From Glandiceps talaboti (lineage: Eukaryota > Hemichordata > Enteropneusta > Spengelidae), in NCBI RefSeq assembly GCF_964340395.1, contig NC_135552.1, forward strand, positions 21,387,181 to 21,451,180: DNA of 64,000 nucleotides, written 5' to 3'. Each line of letters opens with the position of its first letter. Within the stretch, counting starts at the first letter, position 1. The notes under the pieces were generated by a model, which made no database searches, was not told the origin of the DNA, and worked only from the letters and a program-made list of their open reading frames with translations. Below are positions 51,292 to 64,000 of this stretch, in pieces. The position numbers and the translations under genes are program-made.

Positions 51292-51590
51292 TACAACCCA
51301 TTTCAAGTTACCGATCACCGACTGTGTTTGATAGAACCATAGAGAAACCAATAAGAAACTTCCATTACATTCTACACTAAGATATCAAGATTGTAATAAT
51401 TTCTTGATACATTTTGTCTATTGTGAAATAAACCATTTACGTGTAAACATACTGCAACTAGATGCAGACACATTGAAGCCAATGTTTTAGTGTCTGCATT
51501 TCGATACAAGTACCATGTGCAGCATCTTGTTGTTTTCTGCGACGTTGTATAAAAACAGAGCCAGTGAACAGTAACCTGTAATGCGCTGTA
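51292..51590. mobile_element. MITE, CAGCCCATTTCA family, copy 2
   Basis: Begins TACAACCCATTTCAAG, ends ATGCGCTGTA, and shares CTTGATACATTTTGTCTA, CTAGATGCAGACA and GCCAATGTTTT in the same order as copy 1. More diverged than copy 1. Lies upstream of gene A. Confidence 0.7.
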
Positions 51591-52073
51591 TGAATAACTC
51601 AGTATGTGAACTTATCAAAATTATAAAGTAACGTTACCATATTTTTGTTGTAGGGAAATGATATATTACAAAGTAAACTATAATGTGGGAATTGTGTAGG
51701 CGTTAGACAAAGAGCTCGCTTCCATCACAGGAAGATGGTGTCAGTAAAAGAATGTCAAGGCTCAGCTGAAAATATACAAACAACTCCGGGGTTTGTTGTT
51801 CTATTTTAGACCGTCTTATATATACAGAGTTCAATGGTCAACACAGGCACTTGGGGGTATACCCCCACATACACTCTTATGCGTTCATTTGGGTTATCTT
51901 ATTCAATCTTGTATATTTATTTTCATGGTTTGTCGACCGCATCTGCCACTCCCTTTGTACCATTTGTGGTGCACTAATTTACGTAGTATATGCCTGGGAA
52001 ACAAACTGTTTACATTTTTGTCCAAGAAACTTGCGTCGTATTGTTATAATATCTGGTGAAATTAATCAATAAG

Positions 52074-52076
<3 letters not shown>

Positions 52077-52157
<81 letters not shown>
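52077..52157. repeat. (TA)n microsatellite
   Basis: About 80 bases of uninterrupted TA. Confidence 0.95.
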
Positions 52158-52159
<2 letters not shown>

Positions 52160-53328
52160 CTCTGTTGTATATTCTACAATGTCCCTGAAAAGTAAGGTGT
52201 AGTCAGATTTATTATGATCACTTCAGATTATTTACTCGTTTTCATTTTTGGTATTTCCATATTAAATCGATGATATGGATTTGTATAGCCTTGAATGTTG
52301 ATTTAATATGCATATCAATCATTTAAATTCATTTGCATACATATTAATTTATTACTGTAACCTCGACCATGTCTATCACAATAGTCCCTGGTGGACCGAT
52401 TTGGAAGTGAAGACTGCAAGGTACAAAGTTACAACTTCAACAGGAAGGAGAAGATGTTATGTTTGTCCATATGCAACTCGAGACAACACTTTCTTTCACA
52501 TTGCCTTTTAAGTTTCATTTTTCACCACTTGAGCGCGCAATTCCTTGTCGACGTCGTTCGTATTTCTTCTGCGCACATCTCCTCTCCTTGATCGAATATA
52601 TGTATAAACGAGAATCCTTCATTTGCATAATATATTCTTGACGTCATCGAGACCCGCCACTTTAGAATCTAGATATGCCATGGAAGTTCCATCTCATTCT
52701 CGCACACCGGAGCATGTAATTCACAGGAGAGAAAAGACGGGCACATCACCGACTAAAGAGAAGAGATTCAAAATGTTGGGCGATATTTGGTATGAATTAT
52801 TACATTGTGAACATTTAATACAATGTCTTATAATTTGACTAACTGTACGGAAACTGCATTAGAAATTGGGCTGCGAATTTTTGTTAACCGAAATACTTTC
52901 TCCTCCACAACCCTAGTCTGGATGCCAACTAAAGGGGGTGTAAATCGTAACGATGCTGTATAGGAACTAGACTACCTCAACCCCCCCCCCCCCCACCATC
53001 GTAAATTCTCTTTATCTTCCTTGTTGTTGTATTTTATGTTTCAAGGACAATGTCGGATCTTGTTAGTTTAGCAAAGCTCGAGGAAGAAAATGCACAATAC
53101 GGACCACTGATAAGATAACACTAATGCGCCATTGATGAATTGAATCATGAGCCTTTAAAAGTATGTGTATTGTTGCTGATCGTTCCAAATTCGCACAAAT
53201 ACCGCAATCAATAAAAGTGGTTGTTTGACTTTGACACACTGGCATCTGATGCTGGCGGATCGCTGTTTATAGAGTGTGCTAGGTTGTAGTTTGAACCCTG
53301 AACCCTAAGGCCTAATACAATGTAAATT

Positions 53329-53660
53329 GTGTGGTTCCGGTTACACTCAATTTTAGAATATGTAGGGTAGGTAGCTCTTTTATTTTATTTCATTTTCTTT
53401 CTGTGTGCGTGTCTAGTTCAGGTTTTCCATTGTTTTCCACTGTGTTGTTTATATCTTAACTTCTAATCAGATGTACAGCCATTACAGATAGGAAGAACAG
53501 TTTTACATTGTCTTTTTAAGTTGATGTCAGTTTCCGCTTCCACTATTTCTCGTGAGACTTCACAATTGTCGCGAATTTATTATTTTTTTCTCGAATACGT
53601 AAACAAAGTTTAGGGTAGGCAGTGAAGAAGTACGTGGTGTCGGGTAACCGGAACCAAACA
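53329..53660. mobile_element. GGTTCCGG MITE, copy 3, reverse orientation
   Basis: TGTGGTTCCGGTTAC at the left and GTAACCGGAACCAAACA at the right. The body is the reverse complement of copy 1, including TCTAGTTCAGGTTTTCCATT and TTCTCGAATACGTAAAC. Upstream of gene A. Confidence 0.8.
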
Positions 53661-54326
53661 ATTATATCTTTTACGTATGTATAATTACACCTGACAAATA
53701 CATATTGTCCATACTTTCAAATGTATTTACTTTTAAACCTCAGTTGCATCCTACGTGCTCTGAGGAGTTCACTCAAACTTGATTTCTTTGGAAAGCGAAT
53801 GAAACACCATTGTTTTTATCAACCGAGGCTATAGTATCCTGTCGAGTGTTTATCAGTGATAGAAGATGCACAGATCAAACAGATGTAAAATGCCTGAGCG
53901 CCCTCAATAAAACCCAAGTATCGAGACTTCCATGAAAACGAGAAGACACGTCTTAGTCATCATCACTACGACTTGATCAGATAACTGTCAATCATCAACC
54001 ATTATTCCCCATTAACCTAAAGGGCAGATGAGAAGTTTAGTAAGGTCCTTACAAAAGATAACAACACACAATAGAAGGTTTTGAGTCACTGGGCTGCCTT
54101 GAATTCACTTTAGACGTCTGTGTACAATTAAATTTAAACTACTCCTCAGGTGAACTAGGGTTCGCTGTCCATCACAGTTTGCCAGTCTAGCTGGATAGAT
54201 TCTTTGAAATGAAGAGTAGAACGTTTGCAACAAAGCTTTTATTACATCGGAGGCATTTAGTGTTTTAACTTGTATGGATGGGTTATGTAAATTTCATTCC
54301 TTGATACATGCATACCTGCTTATATG

Positions 54327-54328
54327 CC

Positions 54329-54377
<49 letters not shown>

Positions 54378-54428
54378 TTTTGTTTGTTTGTCTGTCTGTC
54401 TGTCTGTATAGTATCTATCTCTCTCCCT

Positions 54429-54478
<50 letters not shown>

Positions 54479-54570
54479 CTATACCTATCTGTATGTCACC
54501 GACAGAGTGCACTTGAGATTGTATATAGCCATCCAGACTTACAGCTCTCTCTCTCTCACACACACACACA

Positions 54571-54619
<49 letters not shown>
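54327..54619. repeat. (TCTG)n, (CT)n and (CA)n arrays
   Basis: Three simple repeats separated by short unique DNA. Confidence 0.95.
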
Positions 54620-54621
<2 letters not shown>

Positions 54622-55009
54622 AGTCTATAGCGCCGCTGACATATATAACATTATTATGCCTGCATCGTTTGGGTATGTTGACCTTTACCAAACTATGCTA
54701 TGATTATGGTTGACGTGAAAACAACGTCACCATAGCTACAATAGCTCATGTTACAGAGGTTCATGTACTACCTAACTATACATTGACATGATGTAAAGAC
54801 GGACTGGCAGAGAACGTTTGATTACCTGTACGTCATTTAATTTGTTATTATACAATTGAATGTGATCAAACATGAACGTTTCTTTGTTATGGTTTTGATT
54901 ACTATTTGCTATTTCCATTCATGATTAAACCACAAAATGTGTAATGGGGTTCATTTTGTATAAATGATAAAGAGAGTGGACAGTATATCATTCATGCACA
55001 AAAGACTCC

Positions 55010-55089
55010 TACATACATACATACATACATACATACATACATGCATGCATGCATGCACGCACGCAGGCATACATACATACATACATACA

Positions 55090-55121
<32 letters not shown>

Positions 55122-55225
55122 CATACATACATACATACATACATACATACATACATACATACATACATACATACATACACGCACACACATATACACACAC
55201 ATGCACGCACGCACGCACGCACACA
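55010..55225. repeat. (CATA)n with CATG/CACG variants
   Basis: CATA blocks with a GCATGCACGCACGC core and a terminal (CACG)n. Confidence 0.95.
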
Positions 55226-59502
<4,277 letters not shown>

Positions 59503-59599
<97 letters not shown>

Positions 59600-59703
59600 G
59601 GACGGACGGACGGACGGACGGACAGACAGACAGACAGACAGAGACAGAGACAGGCACAGAGACAGACACAGACGGACAGACAAACGCATAGATAGATAGA
59701 TAT

Positions 59704-59738
<35 letters not shown>

Positions 59739-59775
59739 TATATAGATAGATATAGACGGATAACAGACAGATAGT

Positions 59776-59813
<38 letters not shown>

Positions 59814-60035
59814 GACACATACCTACGCACACACGCATGCATGCAAGTGCACACACACACATACACAAACACAAACAGGAAAATGTAAAAAAAAAAATGG
59901 ACCTTATAGTCACACACAGAGATAGAAACAGACAGACATTCAGATAGACATACAGACATAGATAGAGACAGACAGACAGACGTCGAACAATGAGAGAATG
60001 GGAAGAGACGCGTACGGGGAGAGAGATAGAGGCAG
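59503..60035. repeat. (GA)n, (CGGA)n, (CAGA)n, (GATA)n cluster
   Basis: About 100 bases of GA followed by blocks of CGGA, CAGA, GATA and CAGA, then degenerate CA-rich DNA. Confidence 0.9.
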
Positions 60036-61540
60036 AGAACCAAGCCAACACGCAGACACGTGCACTTCTTTCAAATCACCGTGTACAGTCTTTTGTTTTT
60101 GGTGAGCTCGTTGGTGTGAACTAATGAATTGACGACCACGTGCTAGAGTGTTAACGTTCTCATATGCATCATGCATTTACTGGGTAGACGTGTTTAGGAA
60201 GTCGGGGGAAACAGGTCAATTGTAAAAAAAGAGACGCATTCGCCGCAGAATTTTACAGTCAATGGAGAGAGACTGAAGCGAGAAGAATACATATATATAT
60301 ATATCAAGTTCTTACAGCATTTCTACTTAAACAGAAATATCATATTTGATTTTGAGTTTTCATCATAACTTTAGTCAGTCTTTGGCATGCTTCAGATGCT
60401 CGTCTCTCTCCATTTGCCACAAAAGAAGGGCGGCATTATGGAACTGATTCTAAGAATAGATTTCATTTATGTAAGTTAGGGGGACGTGGAAGACGAGTAC
60501 CACTTTCTTTTAATTTGTCAATCATATGATCATTTTTAGAGATTGTTCTTAGCTGTTAACCAGATCGCGAATAGACTGTGGCATACAACGAGAATCACGA
60601 AACTTGAAACAAAACATTACTCGGCTGAACAAAAATCTTACTATATATTGACACATTTCATCGTCAAAATCTTCTACCAACTTTGCTTATTTAATCATCT
60701 GGCGCGACATATATTTTAACCAGCATTTGCTACATTTTCAATGTGCCAACGGTGACTCAGCTACCATTACCAGTCGTAAATGTACAACTACAAGGACAAC
60801 ACGCGGAGGTAAATAAACCTAATGTTAAGGGAGCGCTTATTTTGATATTTTCCAGACAGTCAGTTGACTATAAACTTAAACTTGCGCTCCAAATCTTGTC
60901 ATGTAGATATTTTGTATAGCCAGACGATAAGATTTAGTAATGTGTCGACTGAGATATTTGTCAGGCCAGTCGATAAAATGTAGCAATGTTGGTAAGATTT
61001 TTGTGACGGTTTTGTGATTTTCGTTATAAAATTAGTACATTTTGTACTAAACGAAACTTTAATCTTCGAGCAATCATTTTCTATTTCTTTTACAAAGAGT
61101 CATTCTATGATTATAGTGTACATTATATCAATGTCTAAACTGTATCAAAACCACTTCTCAAAGTTGACCACAGGTGTACTTATTATTACGAATACAAAAG
61201 CTTCTGAAGGTGTCATATTTCAGGCGGAAATTTCCGTCAGAAAGTCATTGTTCACAAATATTACACCTTTCGTTAATCCAAGCAGATATCCCCTTTTTAC
61301 AAGTCTGTAATTGTAATGGCCACTGAAGACTCAATTGTTATGACTTCACCTTTACCTTTGAATCTTTTACACCACCCTGTCATATTAGTTCGAGTGAAAA
61401 GTTTGATATAAGGAGAAGTAATGCAGAAATATAAATGTACGATGTACTGTACACTAATATAATTTTCACGCAACAGTTGCAGTGTTTCATACGCCCTGGT
61501 GAAAATGGCTTTCTCACTGTGTGACTATGTGGATGGTTTC
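60036..61540. other. Gene-free stretch
   Basis: Nothing recognised. Confidence 0.4.
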
Positions 61541-61936
61541 TTGACTGACTGACTGACTGACTGACTGACTGACTGACTGACTGACTGAGTGAGTGAGTGA
61601 GTGAGTGAGTGAGTGAGTGAGTGAGTGAGTGAGTGACTGACTGACTGACTGACTGACTGACTGACTGACTGACTGACTGACTGACTGACTGACTGACTGA
61701 CTGACTGAGTGAGTGAGTGAGTGAGTGAGTGAGTGAGTGAGTGACTAGTTAGCTAGCTAGCTAGCTAGCTAGCTGGCTGGCTGACTGATTGACTGACTGA
61801 CTGACTGACTGACTGACTGACGCAATGGTTGTTACACATATGAGTATGTATGTATGTATGTATGTATGTATGTATGTATGTATGTATGCATGCATGCATG
61901 CATGCATGTATGTATGTATGTATGTATGTATGTATG

Positions 61937-61966
<30 letters not shown>
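61541..61966. repeat. Alternating (CTGA)n/(GTGA)n blocks, (TAGC)n, (ATGT)n
   Basis: CTGA and GTGA blocks alternate twice, followed by TAGC/TGGC, CTGA, and an ATGT array with an ATGC core. Confidence 0.95.
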
Positions 61967-61967
<1 letters not shown>

Positions 61968-64000
61968 GCTTTTAGATACATGGCCGAAAAAAATTCGCCA
62001 ACAGAAATTTTTTTAGCATTGGATATTGATAGTATATTGCAGATGGAAACAAGCTGTGTAAGTCAAAGAAATTACATTTGTTGATATCCTTCACATGTAA
62101 ACGTAAAGTAACAATCATTTACACAACTGTCGATGATGGGACGAGTTACCGTCTTCCAAGAAACAGATCTTGAATCTTCAAGTGTCGAGCGCCACCTAGT
62201 GACAAGAACTGAACTTTTATTCTCTAATAAGACTTGTAAGTGGCGACACGAGAATTTTATTAGCAAACATTTATTTAATGTAGAGTCATCGTCGTAAACC
62301 ACAGCCTCTTTTACGGCAGTGTACAGGAGGCATATTTCGTTGCTTCAGGAGAAATATGCTCTGCTTGCGAGAATGTATTTTTAGAAATTTTTAAAAATCA
62401 GAACCCCTATCCCCCCCCCTCCTCCCCCCATCCAACTAATCCGACTGGTAATTACTGGAGGGTCAGTAAGAAGAGTGTGTAGTAATATAACACACATATA
62501 TATCGCACATTGTATTTCCCTACACTTAGAGTGTATTCAGTGATTGAATACGATGATTGAATTGTTTTTACAAACACTTAGCTCATGGTGATTTCTTAGC
62601 TCAGAAAATATGTAATAATAAAAGCCAAGATGTAAAGCCCCGAATGCCAAGGTCTGTAAACCATCAGCTTTCTGACATCACTTGGTATGTTGTATGTTGA
62701 TTGCGTTCTAAAAAGTTGTTCTTATTCTTATACATGTAATACTAATGCTGAAACACTTACCTGGTGTGTTTGTTTTGTTTTGAGAGTCTACCGAAGACAA
62801 ACCAATTGCGACGACACTTGGTTAACGGTATATAATTTATGTAAATCATGCATTGCCCTAAGTTTTAAAAATCGTATATTTTACTAGTAATAGAAGCTAT
62901 GGAACTGTGAGACATCCAGACATCTTATGTTAAATAAAACGTTGGATAAAAGAAATAGCACCTTCCTTTCGTTCTTTAGCGCGATATATTTTCTATACGC
63001 AGTACATACACACATACATGCACAAGACACTGTCAAAGACACATGCACGCACGTACGTACACTCGAGTATACACGATACACAGTGAGAGGAGTTCGAAGT
63101 TATTTCCACCTTCTATATATAACCATACACACGCAATCAGTCACACATATCCATAAATCTCTTTATTATATTGTCTTCTGTCAACTCTTCCCACATAGTA
63201 AAACATACCTAGTACATTGTATTTCATTCATTCACATAAACCAAGTGATATTTCAACATTAAAGACATAGCTATTCACACGGATTATCGTGTCAACGGAA
63301 CTAAAGAGACAGAAATATTAACAGGAAACGTTCACGTTCAACAAAAAACCATGATGACATTCATTACGTTAGCCATATTGATTACATACTGTAAGATTAC
63401 TTACTAATCAGTGCTTTGTGGAAATAATACATCGGAAATAAACATTCTGGTACAAAAATTGAGGCCAGGAAACGTCATACATTTATAATAACAGTTGGCT
63501 CCATCTGTATTAACTAGTGTCAATCACGTAAAGAATGGACACAATGCCGAGTATCTTTTTCTAATTGCCGATTTCAATGTCTACGGGATTTTACTCTCCG
63601 AAACACAAAGAAAGCGCCATTTAATTTCTGATGTAAATTGTTTAGATGTCTACAAGCAAAATAATTGCTTTTAGCTTTGTCAACAAAATTGACAAATGGG
63701 AAAGGTATATTACATTGATTTTAGCTTGGGGACTGTTATTACAATATTATGAATACTGTAGATATTAACCTTTCTGGTAACATTCTTTATCGTCCGTCCG
63801 TGCCGCGCCAAATAAAGGTCTTCTCACAAAACTGTCAGGTCGTCGTATTTCCTTTTCCAGTTTCTTCTAGTTATCAGTTTTATTTGTTGGTTGGAATAAT
63901 AGCTATGGAGGTCGATAGGTGGAAAAGAAGGGGGGGGGGGAAAGGGTACATTAAGTCAATGGAGAAAGACAAACAGAAATGAAAACATACGCACAAGATA
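61967..64000. other. Right edge of window, no gene seen
   Basis: Short ORFs only; none with recognisable domain or exon-like splice context. Confidence 0.4.

Overview
The window is animal nuclear DNA. It has AT-rich sequence, GT-AG introns, dense compound tetranucleotide microsatellites and several families of short DNA transposons and retroelements. The only convincing protein-coding content is integrin alpha. The lineage cannot be fixed from the sequence alone; I would guess a marine invertebrate (a deuterostome such as a hemichordate or amphioxus, or a lophotrochozoan).

Gene A is a complete integrin alpha gene on the minus strand. I assembled 30 coding exons between 46709 (ATG) and 8529 (TGA). 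All splice phases agree, and the 3414-nt CDS encodes 1137 residues. The order is: signal peptide, seven-bladed FG-GAP beta-propeller without an inserted I (A) domain, three Dx[DN]x[DN]xxxD cation loops, thigh and calf domains, an RRKR furin-type site at residues 870-873, one transmembrane helix, GFFKR, and then a very long acidic cytoplasmic tail. That tail carries three SH2-ligand-like tyrosine motifs (YENV, YEEI, YVNI).

About 3.1 kb downstream, at 5439-5099 on the same strand, is an orphan terminal exon with a good phase-0 acceptor. It reads CGFFKRR followed at once by TAG. Beyond the TAG the sequence is still recognisably a copy of the long tail, first in the same frame and then in a shifted frame. 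It is either an alternative last exon of gene A giving a very short tail, or a decayed duplicate.

Further along, at 2584-2424 (minus), lies exon 1 of a second integrin alpha gene (gene B). It is paralogous to exon 1 of gene A through the 5' flank, and the rest of gene B lies beyond base 1. The locus is therefore a head-to-tail integrin alpha tandem array.

Layout: 1-2423 is intron 1 of gene B; 2424-2584 is gene B exon 1; 2585-8528 is the inter-gene region with the orphan tail exon; 8529-46709 is gene A, with a 7.3 kb intron 1 and repeat-filled introns; 46710-64000 is gene-free upstream DNA with microsatellites and transposon copies. Repeat families seen: a GGTTCCGG-ended MITE (three copies), a CAGCCCATTTCA-ended MITE with TA flanks (two copies), a TAGCACAACTG-ended element with an internal ~115-bp minisatellite (two copies), a tRNA-derived SINE (two copies), a LINE 3' fragment, a 2.2 kb inverted repeat and a perfect 34-bp hairpin.
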